Source of the DNA: Evansella sp. AB-P1
GTDB taxonomy: Bacteria > Bacillota > Bacilli > Bacillales > Salisediminibacteriaceae
Direction: 5' to 3'
DNA: 64,000 bases
Assembly (NCBI RefSeq): GCF_029688925.1
Contig: NZ_JARUKY010000008.1
Span: forward strand, 1 to 64,000
The notes under the pieces were generated by a model. That model saw only the letters and a list, made by a program, of their open reading frames with translations, had not been told where the DNA came from and did not search any database. A program made the translations under genes and the position numbers. This document shows positions 27,903 to 37,920 of the stretch, one piece after another (position 1 is the stretch's first letter; every line of letters starts with the position of its first letter).

Positions 27903-30320
27903 TTAATTAGCTACAATGTTTACTAGCTTTCCTGGAACAGCGATAACTTTGCGCACTGTTTTTGTTTCAATCTCTTCTTTTACTTTATCAATTTCCATGG
28001 CCTTTTTCTCCATTTCTTCCCTGTTCGCATCCTTAGCAATGACAAGCTTTGCACGAACCTTTCCATTTACCTGTACAGCAATTTCAACTTCATTTTGTAC
28101 TAAAAGAGAGGAATCATAGATTGGCCATGTTTGATAAGATATTGTATCTTCATGACCTAGTCGACTCCAAAGCTCTTCACTTAAGTGTGGTGCCACTGGA
28201 GATAAAAGCTTCACAAAGCCTTCAATCTGAGATTTTGACAATGTATCTTGTTTATACGCTTCATTAACAAACACCATCATTTGTGAAATTCCTGTATTAA
28301 ATCGAAGACCTTCGAAATCCTCTGTCACTTTCTTCACTGTTTGATGATATGTTCGCGTCATCTCTTTTGTAGCTTGCCCATCTACAATAGCTGGATTTAA
28401 CTCACCACTATCTTGAACAATGAGACGCCAAACACGATCAAGGAAACGACGAGCACCATCTAATCCTGTTGTACTCCAAGCGATAGACGCATCAAGCGGT
28501 CCCATAAACATTTCATATAAACGGAGTGTATCTGCACCATGGCTTTCTACAATATCGTCAGGATTTACAACGTTTCCTTTTGACTTACTCATTTTTTCAT
28601 TATTTTCTCCCAAGATCATTCCTTGGTTGTATAGCTTTTGGAAAGGCTCTTTCGTCGGAACAACACCAATATCATATAGAACCTTGTGCCAGAAACGAGC
28701 ATAAAGCAAATGTAACACTGCGTGCTCTGCTCCACCAATATAAATATCAACTGGAAGCCAACGCTTTAATAATTCTTGGTCTGCTAGTGCTTCCTCGTTA
28801 TGTGGATCGATATATCGTAAGTAATACCAGCAGCTACCAGCCCACTGTGGCATCGTATTTGTTTCACGACGTCCTTTTTTCCCTGTTTCTGGATCCGTAA
28901 CCATTAGCCAGTCCTCCGCATTGGCTAATGGAGATTCTCCTGTACCAGACGGCTTGAATTCCTCTAAATCTGGAAGTGTTAAAGGCAGTTCTTCTTCAGG
29001 AACAGGCTTCATTGTACCGTCTTCAAAATGAATAATTGGAATCGGTTCTCCCCAATAACGCTGACGACTGAACAACCAATCACGAAGACGATACGTCACC
29101 TTCTTTTCACCACGGTTATTTTCTTCAAGCCAGTCAATCATCTTACTTATTGCATCTGTATTGTTTAATCCATCCAAAAAATCGGAATTTACATGAGGAC
29201 CGTCACCTGTGTACGCTTCTTTTGAAAGGTCACCACCAGATACTACTTCTTTAATTGGCAAATCAAATTGTTGAGCAAACTCAAAGTCTCGTTCATCATG
29301 ACCTGGTACTGCCATGATGGCACCTGTACCATAATTTACTAGCACATAATCTGCTATCCAAATAGGAACATTTTCTCCTGTAACTGGATGTACAGCATAA
29401 GCTCCAGTAAATACCCCCGTTTTTTCCTTAGCTAGCTCCGTTCTTTCTAAATCACTTTTCGTAGCTACTTTCTTCTGATAGCCTTCCACTTCACTACGCT
29501 GTTCTTCTGATACAATTGCATCAACAAGCTTGTGCTCAGGTGCTAAAACAAGATACGTAGCACCGTAAAGGGTATCAGGTCTAGTTGTGAATACAGTAAT
29601 CGAATCATTTACACCTACAATATCAAAACGTACGTCAGCCCCTTCTGAACGACCGATCCAATTTCGTTGCATATCCTTAATACTTTCTGGCCAATCAAGT
29701 TCTTCTAGGTCTTCTAATAAACGATCAGCATATGCCGTTATCTTTAGCATCCACTGCTTCATCGGACGACGTTCAACAGGATGACCACCACGTTCACTTT
29801 TCCCATCAATAACCTCTTCATTTGCTAAGACAGTACCTAATGCAGGACACCAGTTTACTGCTACTTCATCAATATAAGCTAATCCTTTTTCATATAGCTT
29901 CAAAAAGATCCATTGTGTCCATTTATAATATTTTTCATCTGTTGTATTTACTTCACGATCCCAATCATAAGAAAAACCTAAAGCTTTAATTTGATTACGG
30001 AAAGTATCAATATTTTTTAATGTGAACTCTCGCGGATGTCTTCCAGTGTCTAATGCATATTGTTCTGCAGGTAAACCGAAAGCATCCCAGCCCATTGGGT
30101 GTAAAACGTTATAGCCTTGCATACGTTTCATACGAGATAAAATGTCTGTTGCTGTATACCCTTCAGGATGTCCTACATGTAAGCCTGCCCCAGATGGATA
30201 TGGAAACATATCTAGTGCATAGAACTTTTCCTTCGTTGGGTCATCCTCTACTTTAAAAGTCTTTTTTTCTTCCCAAAACTTTTGCCACTTTTTTTCTACT
30301 TGTAGATGGTCAAATGCCAT
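27903..30320 (-). CDS. leuS: Leucyl-tRNA synthetase
   Basis: An 805-residue class Ia synthetase that charges tRNA-Leu. The HIGH-type motif is [16 protein letters not shown] (His48-His51) and the KMSKS motif is [10 protein letters not shown] at about residue 577. Between them lies the CP1 editing domain with [19 protein letters not shown]. An anticodon-binding domain and short C-terminal domain follow. Length agrees with Bacillus LeuS. It is preceded by a T-box leader with a leucine specifier codon, so expression responds to uncharged tRNA-Leu. Confidence 0.98.
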   Translation of the reverse strand: MAFDHLQVEKKWQKFWEEKKTFKVEDDPTKEKFYALDMFPYPSGAGLHVGHPEGYTATDILSRMKRMQGYNVLHPMGWDAFGLPAEQYALDTGRHPREFTLKNIDTFRNQIKALGFSYDWDREVNTTDEKYYKWTQWIFLKLYEKGLAYIDEVAVNWCPALGTVLANEEVIDGKSERGGHPVERRPMKQWMLKITAYADRLLEDLEELDWPESIKDMQRNWIGRSEGADVRFDIVGVNDSITVFTTRPDTLYGATYLVLAPEHKLVDAIVSEEQRSEVEGYQKKVATKSDLERTELAKEKTGVFTGAYAVHPVTGENVPIWIADYVLVNYGTGAIMAVPGHDERDFEFAQQFDLPIKEVVSGGDLSKEAYTGDGPHVNSDFLDGLNNTDAISKMIDWLEENNRGEKKVTYRLRDWLFSRQRYWGEPIPIIHFEDGTMKPVPEEELPLTLPDLEEFKPSGTGESPLANAEDWLMVTDPETGKKGRRETNTMPQWAGSCWYYLRYIDPHNEEALADQELLKRWLPVDIYIGGAEHAVLHLLYARFWHKVLYDIGVVPTKEPFQKLYNQGMILGENNEKMSKSKGNVVNPDDIVESHGADTLRLYEMFMGPLDASIAWSTTGLDGARRFLDRVWRLIVQDSGELNPAIVDGQATKEMTRTYHQTVKKVTEDFEGLRFNTGISQMMVFVNEAYKQDTLSKSQIEGFVKLLSPVAPHLSEELWSRLGHEDTISYQTWPIYDSSLLVQNEVEIAVQVNGKVRAKLVIAKDANREEMEKKAMEIDKVKEEIETKTVRKVIAVPGKLVNIVAN

Positions 30321-30409
30321 CGCAAAAACCTCCCTTGTTCATATCTCAAGACGACGATAAGATATCTATAAAAATTAAATAACTTATGTAATAGCACCTC
30401 CAAAAAATA

Positions 30410-30690
30410 AACAAAAGCCTCCCATCCCTAATAAATATAGGGACGAGAGGCTATAAATCCATCCCGCGGTACCACCCACGTTAGTGTACATAGAAATGTA
30501 CACTCACTCATACCTGTAACGTAGGTTAACGTTAAAGATTAATAAGATCTAAGTCGTAACTTCATCTATAAGTTACCTAATCCGTTCTTCTTTACGATTC
30601 CAAGGTGAGTTCATGCATCATTATGGTTAACTTTCACCGACCGTCAACTCTCTGTATCATACTAATACATTACTATTCCTTGTCGTCATC
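30410..30690 (-). promoter_or_regulatory. T-box leader of leuS (specifier CTC)
   Basis: Read on the - strand: stem I starts AGAGAGTTGACGG at about 30653. The specifier loop gives GAACTCACC with CTC (Leu) at 30607-30609. The T-box consensus GGGTGGTACCGCGG lies at 30466-30479. A terminator hairpin of GCCTCTCGTCCCT and AGGGATGGGAGGC, then a T-rich run, is at about 30417-30450. Uncharged tRNA-Leu would favour antitermination. Confidence 0.95.
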
Positions 30691-30723
30691 TTTCAATATA
30701 TTCATATAGTGTAATTACTTGTT

Positions 30724-30752
30724 ATTGTATGCATGCAAGACGTTAGTGTCAA
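30724..30752 (-). promoter_or_regulatory. Sigma-A promoter of leuS
   Basis: On the - strand TTGACA (30747-30752) and TACAAT (30724-30729) with a 17-bp spacer, about 35 bp upstream of the T-box leader. Confidence 0.8.
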
Positions 30753-30809
30753 GCAAGATTTATTAATATGATATACCAATTTCAAAACAATTAAACATTG
30801 AATCCTTCC

Positions 30810-32018
30810 TTAGGATGCACGAGACTCAATTTTTTTTCTAGTAAACGAAAAACCTTGTAGTTTCCTATCAAAAACAATAGTAGTTATAATTGGAATAATT
30901 AGTAACAATGTCAAAATATAAAATAGAACAGACATGCCATATAAATCCACTAATAATCCACCAAAAAATGGACCTATCAGCCGTCCACCAGTTCCAACAC
31001 TATTCACAATCCCTTGATAAAAACCAGCTTTCCCCTTTGGTGCAAGCTGATGGGCGATGGTAGGAATTGCTGGCCAAACAAACATTTCACCTATCGTTAA
31101 GATAACCATAGCAGCGAGAAATGCAGGAAAGATTTCCGCTTGTGATAATACGAGATAGGCTGTCATGAAAATACAGACACCAACATAAATTTGAGATTTT
31201 AACGATTGGATCCAACGTACAATAAAAAACTTTATAAACGGCTGACAAAATACAATCATTGCTCCATTTATTGTCCATAATAAACTGTATTGACTTAGGG
31301 GAATCCCTATATTTTGCGTGTGTACAGAAATCGTAGATGCCCACTGCGTATATGCAACCCAGCAAATAAGAAAGCCGGAGCATAAAATGAGTAAAGCATG
31401 AAACCTCTTTTTACTTTCCACTACTGTACTTTGTTCAAATACATTGGTTGTAGACCCTTCTTCTCTTTCTCCTTGAAGCTGATTAAAAAAGAAAAGTACC
31501 AAAATGAAAAATACAAGATACATCATACCATTTCCAAAGAAAACGAAATCAAATCGATGGCTAGCAAGAAAGCCTCCAATGGCTGCTCCAGTAGCAACAC
31601 CTACATTTTGTGCCACATACATAGCATTAAAGGGCCGACGTCCCCCCTCTGGCCAAACGGCTCCAGCTAAAGCATACATACATGGTACCATTAAGCCTGC
31701 TCCAAACCCTAAGCCCATAAGCAGTGTTACATAAGCAACAAAAGACTGATGTAGCATTGCTAAAATAAAAGCGCTTGTTGTTGTAATCATTAAACCTAAA
31801 ATAATTGTACGGTAACCTCCAATGCGATCGAAGAGTTTTCCACCAATTAGATTACCAATGATTCCTGCTCCTCCATTAAACATAAGAACAAGCCCAGCAA
31901 TCGTTAAAGGCTGTCCTAATACTTGACTCATATATATTGTATTTAAAGGCCATAAAAAAGAGGCCCCTGTTACATTAATGGCCATACCAATAACGAGTAT
32001 CCAAATAGCTTTAGGCAT
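30810..32018 (-). CDS. yttB: MFS transporter YttB
   Basis: A 402-residue major facilitator with twelve predicted TM helices. GGKLFDRIGGYRT is the loop 2-3 signature, and a central cytosolic loop follows helix six. It resembles drug-efflux MFS proteins. Orthology with B. subtilis YttB rests on its position between leuS and ytqA. Substrate is unknown. No regulator gene is adjacent. Confidence 0.8.
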   Translation of the reverse strand: MPKAIWILVIGMAINVTGASFLWPLNTIYMSQVLGQPLTIAGLVLMFNGGAGIIGNLIGGKLFDRIGGYRTIILGLMITTTSAFILAMLHQSFVAYVTLLMGLGFGAGLMVPCMYALAGAVWPEGGRRPFNAMYVAQNVGVATGAAIGGFLASHRFDFVFFGNGMMYLVFFILVLFFFNQLQGEREEGSTTNVFEQSTVVESKKRFHALLILCSGFLICWVAYTQWASTISVHTQNIGIPLSQYSLLWTINGAMIVFCQPFIKFFIVRWIQSLKSQIYVGVCIFMTAYLVLSQAEIFPAFLAAMVILTIGEMFVWPAIPTIAHQLAPKGKAGFYQGIVNSVGTGGRLIGPFFGGLLVDLYGMSVLFYILTLLLIIPIITTIVFDRKLQGFSFTRKKIESRAS

Positions 32019-32270
32019 GAATATCCCCCTTATTTCGTATTACTAAGTAAATTTTATGCCACGAAAGATTAATTATCAATAAATTTATTAGAATAATTTA
32101 AGAACAAGATATTATTTTATTAGATGATTACATTTTTTAACTTTTAAACATTATGTATGTCTGTGACAGTCTACATTAACTATGATAGGATATTAAAAGA
32201 ATTACAGAAAAAGTGGATAATAGTAAGAGTTAAAAATATTATCGTTTTGAAAGGACGTTCTTGATAACTA

Positions 32271-33233
32271 ATGAAAGAAAACATCCCTCCTATTTTTGGA
32301 GAAAAAAGATATTATACTTGGAGTGCACATTTAAAACAGCATTTTGGAGAAAAGGTTTTCAAGGTTTCCTTAGATGGAGGATTTGATTGTCCAAATAGGG
32401 ATGGAAATGTTGCTAGTGGTGGTTGCACATTTTGTAGTGAAAGAGGATCAGGAGATTTTGCTGGAAATCGCAGAGATGATCTGATAACACAATTTAATAC
32501 AATTAAAGAAAAGCTTCACCAAAAATGGAAATCTGCAAAATATATTGGATACTTTCAAGCTTATACAAACACATATGCTCCTGTTGAAGAATTAAAAGAA
32601 ATGTACGAAGTCATTTTAGAACAAGAAGGAGTAGTAGGCCTTTCCATCGCAACCCGTCCTGATTGTCTCCCAGATGATGTAGTGGAATATTTAGCTGATC
32701 TCAATAAACGAACCTACTTATGGGTAGAATTAGGCTTACAAACGGTTCATGAAAAAACAGCTTCACTTATCAATCGAGCCCATGATTATGAGTGCTATGT
32801 GGAAGGGGTAAAGAAATTAAGAAAGCACAACATACGAGTTTGTTCACATATAATAAACGGCCTTCCATTAGAAACATACGACATGATGATGGAAACTGCA
32901 AAAGAAGTAGCTCAATTGGATGTTCAAGGTATAAAAATACATTTACTCCATCTTTTGAAGAAGACACCAATGGTAAAGCAGTATGAAAAAGGCATGCTTC
33001 AATTCATGTCACTTGAGGAATACGTGAATCTCGTTTGTGATCAACTAGAGGTAATCCCTGAATCAATGATCATCCACCGACTAACAGGAGATGGTCCTGC
33101 AGACTTAATGATAGGTCCAATGTGGAGTTTGAACAAATGGGAAGTATTAAATAGTATCGATGCAGAATTGAAACGAAGAAACAGTTGGCAAGGAAAGCTC
33201 TCTGAAGGTAAAAAAGGAGTTACGATACGATGA
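32271..33233 (+). CDS. ytqA: Radical SAM protein YtqA (TIGR01212 family)
   Basis: A 320-residue radical SAM enzyme with the iron-sulfur site DCPNRDGNVASGGCTFC (a wide first spacing, then CxxC, as in the TIGR01212/YhcC family). SAM-binding segments are GYFQAYTNTYA and LWVELGLQTVHEKT. The stop codon overlaps the start of mnmM in ATGA, so translation is coupled. The pairing with an anticodon-wobble methyltransferase suggests tRNA modification, but the YtqA reaction is not established. Confidence 0.88.
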   Translation: MKENIPPIFGEKRYYTWSAHLKQHFGEKVFKVSLDGGFDCPNRDGNVASGGCTFCSERGSGDFAGNRRDDLITQFNTIKEKLHQKWKSAKYIGYFQAYTNTYAPVEELKEMYEVILEQEGVVGLSIATRPDCLPDDVVEYLADLNKRTYLWVELGLQTVHEKTASLINRAHDYECYVEGVKKLRKHNIRVCSHIINGLPLETYDMMMETAKEVAQLDVQGIKIHLLHLLKKTPMVKQYEKGMLQFMSLEEYVNLVCDQLEVIPESMIIHRLTGDGPADLMIGPMWSLNKWEVLNSIDAELKRRNSWQGKLSEGKKGVTIR

Positions 33234-33802
33234 ACCTATTAGGAGTATTACCTTTTGCTAGAGAGTTATTAAATAAAGTTGTTTCAGAAGGTGATATCGT
33301 TATTGACGGAACTGCTGGTAACGGCCATGACACGTTATTCCTAACAAAATTAGTAGGAAAAACAGGCAAGGTGTATAGCTTTGATATACAAGAGGAAGCA
33401 ATAAATGCAACATATGATAGACTTCTAAAAGAAAACATGGAGCATGTTGCAACACTAATACATGACGGACATGAAAATGTTTTAAATCACTTAGAAAAAG
33501 AACACCATCATCAAGTTGCTGGGGCTATCTTTAACTTAGGTTACTTCCCAGGTGGAGACAAAGGAATTGTTACCACACCTGACACAACTATTTCTGCAGT
33601 AGAGAAAATCTTACTTCACCTCAGAAAAGGTGGGATTTTAGTCCTAGTAGTATATCATGGACATCCAGAGGGGAAATTTGAAAAAGAACTACTCGTTCCA
33701 TATGTACGTAAATTACCACAGGATCAGTATCATGTTCTTGAGTATCGATTTACAAATCAAATGAACAATCCCCCATTTATTATTGGAGTTGAAAAAAGAT
33801 AA
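33230..33802 (+). CDS. mnmM: tRNA wobble-uridine methyltransferase MnmM (YtqB)
   Basis: A 190-residue class I methyltransferase. SAM motif I is VIDGTAGNGHDTLFL and the later signature is IFNLGYFPGGDKG. The B. subtilis orthologue YtqB has been identified as MnmM, which methylates the 5-aminomethyl group of (thio)uridine at position 34 of tRNAs in bacteria lacking MnmC. ATG overlaps the ytqA stop. A terminator follows 20 bases after the stop. Confidence 0.88.
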   Translation: MNLLGVLPFARELLNKVVSEGDIVIDGTAGNGHDTLFLTKLVGKTGKVYSFDIQEEAINATYDRLLKENMEHVATLIHDGHENVLNHLEKEHHHQVAGAIFNLGYFPGGDKGIVTTPDTTISAVEKILLHLRKGGILVLVVYHGHPEGKFEKELLVPYVRKLPQDQYHVLEYRFTNQMNNPPFIIGVEKR

Positions 33803-33821
33803 AGAGTATTCTAATACTCCA

Positions 33822-33863
33822 TAAAAGATAGGACCTAGTTACAGACTAGGTTCTATCTTTTTC
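33822..33863. terminator. mnmM/ytpB terminator
   Basis: AAAAGATAGGACCTAGT pairs with ACTAGGTTCTATCTTTTT around a short loop, between convergent genes. Confidence 0.85.
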
Positions 33864-33884
33864 TTAAGATATTTTATCTTTTTA

Positions 33885-34964
33885 TTATGTTCCACTTTTA
33901 CGACGATAAATCCAACCGTTAATATAAAAAAACAGTGTTGGTGCGCCACCGCTACGGATAAATTCATTCCCTTTTTTCTTTAAATCAGGATTATTTTTAA
34001 CTTTATCATCAGCCAAATAGATCGCTAATAATCCATTATTTATTAATCGATGAAACTTCCAATCAGGAAGATTTCGTATACTCCTATCAGCTTCAAAGTA
34101 AAAATGCTTCATTCTTTCTATCATTTCGTCTTCATTTTCATAATAAAAACAAAAATTCAGATCTCCACCAGCCTTGTCCTCTTCTTGATCGATAAAATAA
34201 TCCATCAATATGTGTAACCCTTGAACCCAAGGGAAATACCCTGCTTTAATCTTATTTACTTGTGATAATGTCATATTTTCATTTGCAGCAGAGTAGGAAG
34301 TTAAGCAAAAGATGCCAAGAGTGGATCCACAGCTTGCAGAAAATTCATACCAGCTCATTGGAGGAACACTTTGTTTATGTTGTTTAAACCAAGCCTCTAA
34401 TCTTGGAACACGTTCTTCTAATTTGACATGCTTATGTACTTGCAAATCACTATACAATTCAGCAAGAGTAATATTACTCTCTTGCACAGCCTCATAGCTA
34501 GGAAACTGCTTTATACAGTCCTGACAAGTTTTTACTAACGAAGCTAAATAACCTCCATCATTTTTTTCCTCTCGATAACGGTAGTAGTCTTTAATTGCTG
34601 CATTAGGAGTTAATGCATCTGGCATGGATTCATGTAGTGCACGAAAATCATTAGGATCTAAGGATGTACTACGATCACAAAGATTATCTAAGTAATCACT
34701 TATTGTCTGATAAGCAACAATAAATTTAATAGCTTCCACTCTTTTTTCTTGTGCTAATAATCCGTAAATAGCTCCACCTTCGCAGTGAAAGGTCTTCGTT
34801 TCAATACTTGCTAGTGCTTGCTGTCTTAACTCAGGATCTGGAATGTCTTTTGCTTTTTCCTTCCAAATGTTCAAAAATTCATGAACTTTTGGTAAAACCT
34901 TTTTATAAACCTGATACATTAACGTCCACGAGGTAGTTGGAATACTCACAAATGTCTCCTCCAT
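33885..34964 (-). CDS. ytpB: Tetraprenyl-beta-curcumene synthase YtpB
   Basis: A 359-residue DUF2600 protein orthologous to B. subtilis YtpB, a class I-type terpene synthase that cyclises tetraprenyl diphosphate to tetraprenyl-beta-curcumene, the precursor of C35 sesquarterpenes. Acid-rich motifs that could bind magnesium-diphosphate are SDYLDNLCDR (about 89-98) and MDYFIDQEEDKAGGD (about 244-258). No signal peptide is present. It is separated from ytpA upstream by a strong hairpin; in B. subtilis the two form the ytpAB operon. Confidence 0.9.
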   Translation of the reverse strand: MEETFVSIPTTSWTLMYQVYKKVLPKVHEFLNIWKEKAKDIPDPELRQQALASIETKTFHCEGGAIYGLLAQEKRVEAIKFIVAYQTISDYLDNLCDRSTSLDPNDFRALHESMPDALTPNAAIKDYYRYREEKNDGGYLASLVKTCQDCIKQFPSYEAVQESNITLAELYSDLQVHKHVKLEERVPRLEAWFKQHKQSVPPMSWYEFSASCGSTLGIFCLTSYSAANENMTLSQVNKIKAGYFPWVQGLHILMDYFIDQEEDKAGGDLNFCFYYENEDEMIERMKHFYFEADRSIRNLPDWKFHRLINNGLLAIYLADDKVKNNPDLKKKGNEFIRSGGAPTLFFYINGWIYRRKSGT

Positions 34965-35002
34965 TTTTATTTAATCTATCTTTCTTGAGTAGTAAAACCT
35001 TT

Positions 35003-35042
35003 ATTGCACCATTGCCTACTTTCAAGGGTCAATGGTGCAATT
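35003..35042 (-). terminator. Hairpin between ytpA and ytpB
   Basis: ATTGCACCATTG pairs with CAATGGTGCAAT around a loop of about 15 bases. No long T run follows, so attenuation or RNA processing is as likely as full termination. Confidence 0.55.
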
Positions 35043-35072
35043 CAAACAATTTTTAGCATCTTAGAAAGTAGG

Positions 35073-35864
35073 TTAACACGACAACTGTATTGTTACAAAC
35101 CCAAGTAAATGGGCAAGTACTTTATTCCTCTCAGGCTCATTGAGTACTTCGTGGTACAAACCATCCCATTCTTTATAGTATTTATTATGAATTGGTAAAC
35201 GATTAAACCACGATATTACCTTCTCTTTATCCACAATTAAATCGTTCCCTCCCTGCATAACTAATAAGGGAACATTAGGAAAACTATCTACTTGTCTATG
35301 TGAGATATCCATTGCTTTTTCTAGTTCACTATACCATCTAACACTTACTCTTTTTATTAATAAAGAATCATTTAAATCCCTTTGACGCATCCTTTCGTCA
35401 CGAGTTCCAGACCCAGGAGCAAGACCAGATGGAAAACGAAAGCTTGGATGAACAACATTTAACACACGTGCAGCAATTTTTTTAGATTTCTTAGGAGGAT
35501 TGGTTAAACCTAAACATGGGGACGATAGAATAACAACGTCAGGTAATTCAACTTCTTTAAGAGACTGAAGGGTATAGATGGATATCAATCCCCCCATACT
35601 ATGGCCCAGTAACACAACAGGTAAATTGTATTTCTTCCCTTCACTTAACCATTTTTCCAATACTTCTTTATAATCATTAAAGGAATTAACATGTCCACGG
35701 GGCCCTTCAGTCTTTCCTTGCCCAGGTAAATCCCCTATAATTACGTGATATCCTAGTGAGTGGAGTTGGTTCACTACCCATTCATAACGGACATGATATT
35801 CTCCTGCACCGTGAATAATCACAAACACTCCTTTTGGTTCTTCAGCTTCCCATTTCCACATCAT
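35073..35864 (-). CDS. ytpA: Alpha/beta hydrolase YtpA (lysophospholipase-like)
   Basis: A 263-residue serine hydrolase. The oxyanion region is VIIHGAGEYHVRYE, the nucleophile elbow GHSMGGLIS (Ser about 90) and GLYHEVLNE carries the likely catalytic His near 235. The domain is the Hydrolase_4 monoacylglycerol lipase type. B. subtilis YtpA is linked to production of the phospholipid antibiotic bacilysocin, probably as a lysophospholipase. It is transcribed toward ytpB and shares its divergent promoter region with ytoA. Confidence 0.88.
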   Translation of the reverse strand: MMWKWEAEEPKGVFVIIHGAGEYHVRYEWVVNQLHSLGYHVIIGDLPGQGKTEGPRGHVNSFNDYKEVLEKWLSEGKKYNLPVVLLGHSMGGLISIYTLQSLKEVELPDVVILSSPCLGLTNPPKKSKKIAARVLNVVHPSFRFPSGLAPGSGTRDERMRQRDLNDSLLIKRVSVRWYSELEKAMDISHRQVDSFPNVPLLVMQGGNDLIVDKEKVISWFNRLPIHNKYYKEWDGLYHEVLNEPERNKVLAHLLGFVTIQLSC

Positions 35865-36040
35865 GCCACCTCGCTTTCTCTATTTATTATCTTCTATTTT
35901 ATAATCCCATTCGTCAAGTGACATCATTTCAACATTTCTATTTTAAATATAATTTGATAAACTAGAGAAAATTACTTGGAAACTTGAAAAAATTTAATGT
36001 AATGAAGAAACTGAATAAATTAATGAGGAGGAAAGGTTGC

Positions 36041-36559
36041 ATGATTTATCCGTATAAAGATAAAGAACCAGAAATTGATGAAACTGCCTTTATAGCAGAA
36101 GGTACTGTCATAACAGGAGATGTTTCCATAGGAGAAAAGACTAGTATTTGGTTTAATACTGTCATCAGAGGAGATGTTTCTCCAACAATTATAGGTAAGC
36201 ATGTAAATGTGCAAGATAATAGCGTACTTCACCAAAGTCCAGGTTACCCCCTTATTCTTGAAGATGGGGTAACAATTGGTCACCAATGTATATTACATAG
36301 CTGTACTGTTAAAAAACATGCATTAATCGGGATGGGTTCCATAATCCTTGACGGTGCACAAATAGGTGAAGGTGCATTTATCGGTGCAGGGAGCATCGTT
36401 CCACAGGGGAAAGTTATCCCACCTAGAACGTTAGCTTTCGGTAGACCTGCTAAAGTGGTCCGGAAATTAAAAGATAATGACATTATGGACATGGATCGTA
36501 TCCGAAGAGAATACATTGAAAAAGGTCAATATTATAAATCCCTCCAATCAAAAAAATAG
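36041..36559 (+). CDS. ytoA: Gamma-carbonic-anhydrase-type hexapeptide protein YtoA
   Basis: A 172-residue left-handed beta-helix protein built of hexapeptide repeats. Candidate metal-site histidines lie in DNSVLHQSPG, GHQCILHSC and KKHALIGMG. The family is annotated as gamma carbonic anhydrase, but most bacterial YrdA/YtoA proteins have no confirmed activity. Start ATG 36041 is chosen for AGGAGGAAAGG upstream; the longer frame would add a Lys-rich unsupported N-terminus. A terminator follows. Confidence 0.85.
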   Translation: MIYPYKDKEPEIDETAFIAEGTVITGDVSIGEKTSIWFNTVIRGDVSPTIIGKHVNVQDNSVLHQSPGYPLILEDGVTIGHQCILHSCTVKKHALIGMGSIILDGAQIGEGAFIGAGSIVPQGKVIPPRTLAFGRPAKVVRKLKDNDIMDMDRIRREYIEKGQYYKSLQSKK

Positions 36560-36577
36560 TTAAAGACTTTAAATTGT

Positions 36578-36622
36578 AAAAGGACTTCTTGGTTCATTCG
36601 AATTCAAGAAGTCCTTTTTCTT
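36578..36622 (+). terminator. ytoA terminator
   Basis: AAAAGGACTTCTTG pairs with CAAGAAGTCCTTTT, with ATTCGAAT in the loop and a T-rich end. Confidence 0.85.
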
Positions 36623-36629
36623 TTGCATT

Positions 36630-36910
36630 ATTAATAAGAAAAGCGGAATGCGCCCCAATTCCGCCTAAGTACAGCCTACGTCCTGTAGGCAACGGCGTAA
36701 TATCGACATCCTGTCTCCCACCGAAATGCAAATGTTCTGGCCGTTTAAAAGTGCTTTTTACTTTTTATGCGGACAGGTTATTTGACACGAGGTGATGGCG
36801 CCTCAATTTAACCTAAGAACACCCACGTCCTGTGGGCAAAGGTTAAATCATCGACATCCTGTCTCCTAGACACCTTACGTAGAGTGAAAATTTTATGCTT
36901 TCTTATCTTT
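36630..36910. repeat. Dispersed hairpin repeat, family A copy 3 (composite)
   Basis: A longer, about 280-bp composite. It starts TAAGAAAAGCGGAATGCGCC, includes the ATGCAAATGTTCTGGCCGTT to TATGCGGACAG block shared with 10.6 kb, then GGTGATGGCGCC. It then repeats a second hairpin (CCCACGTCCTGTGGGC, as in copy 1) and ends CACCTTACGTAGAGTG to GCTTTCTTATCTTTTG, matching the right end of copy 1. Its order suggests one copy nested or fused with another. Confidence 0.75.
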
Positions 36911-37031
36911 TGAAGAAACGAAAACATTCCTTTTATAAATTCTTAGTAAAATCTTCAAATAAGCATTACGTTAACTTAATATTTTATCAATATGATGAAA
37001 AGGAAGCTAAAACCTAAGGAGGTGACAGCAA

Positions 37032-37568
37032 ATGGAGAAATCACGCCATTTCTTTCATGTCATAGATTGTACATTTTTTCGGATTATTAATCGTAATGAG
37101 CAACAGACTGCTTATCATCAAATAATGGGCTGGCTAACTCATCTTGGTGGAGCACGCTTTACGATTTCATTTACAATCATATCGTTCTTAATATTTTATT
37201 CATCATTTAAATACGTGGTTATTATTTCTGCAGTATCACTTACTTTAAGCCATCTTATTGTTGCACTGATTAAAAAAATTGTTCCACGTTTCCGACCTTA
37301 TATTACTTTAAACAACTCCTACGTAACAGCAAAACCATTAAAAGATTCATCTTTCCCATCTGGCCATACAACAGCAATATTTTCCTTATTAACTCCATAT
37401 ATGCTCTATGACTATCAGCTTACTTTATTTTTACTACCTATTGCCATCATCGTTTCTATATCAAGAATTACGATTGGTTTACACTATCCATCAGACGTGA
37501 TAGCCGGAGCAATAGTAGGAACATCTACTGTTTTGTTTATAAACACCATTTTTCAGAGTATTTTTTAG
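37032..37568 (+). CDS. PAP2-family membrane phosphatase
   Basis: A 178-residue integral membrane phosphatase with about five TM helices and all three motifs of the type 2 phosphatidic acid phosphatase group: KKIVPRFRP, PSGHT and SRITIGLHYPSD. The substrate may be undecaprenyl diphosphate or a phosphatidyl-phosphate; motifs do not decide. GGAGGTGA precedes ATG 37032. It is followed by a glycosyltransferase gene about 350 bp downstream. B. subtilis has ytnA and asnB at this place instead. Confidence 0.85.
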   Translation: MEKSRHFFHVIDCTFFRIINRNEQQTAYHQIMGWLTHLGGARFTISFTIISFLIFYSSFKYVVIISAVSLTLSHLIVALIKKIVPRFRPYITLNNSYVTAKPLKDSSFPSGHTTAIFSLLTPYMLYDYQLTLFLLPIAIIVSISRITIGLHYPSDVIAGAIVGTSTVLFINTIFQSIF

Positions 37569-37900
37569 TCTACCCTGAAAATAAGCGTTAGTTCAGGAGT
37601 CGAATGTAGCGACTCTAGCGACGAGCAATGCTTCACGAAAAACTTCGAGTTGTCTCGACGCATATAACATCAGAGCAACATTTGCAGAAGCAGAGACAGG
37701 ACCATGTACTTTAGAAATGTATAGTGTAGAGGCTGAAGCATTGCCCGCGGTAAAGAAGACACTGTGAAGCATGAACAGATGTCGCACTTATGCCTGTGGT
37801 GAAAGCGTCCGTCAGAAACGCATGAACCACCCTTGAAAAGAAATTTTTCATTCCCCATGGTGCAAGTTTTACTTGCATGGAAAGTCTAATTTAAAAATAG
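37564..37900. repeat. Dispersed repeat, family B copy 2
   Basis: Starts at the PAP2 stop codon with GTCTACCCTGAAAATAAGCG and GTTAGTTCAGGAGT. It shares the blocks GGTAAAGAAGACACTGTGAA, GCACTTATGCCTGTGGTGAA and CATGGTGCAAG...CTTGCATGG with the copy at 18.6 kb. The middle (about 37,625-37,735) is unique and flanked by the inverted GCAATGCTTC/GAAGCATTGC. No ribosome-site-supported ORF is present in it. Confidence 0.75.
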
Positions 37901-37920
37901 AAATCGAGGAGGATCCATAT

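Noticed and set aside
36020-36286. ORF on the - strand opposite ytoA
   Set aside because: Shadow of the hexapeptide-repeat gene with no ribosome site.
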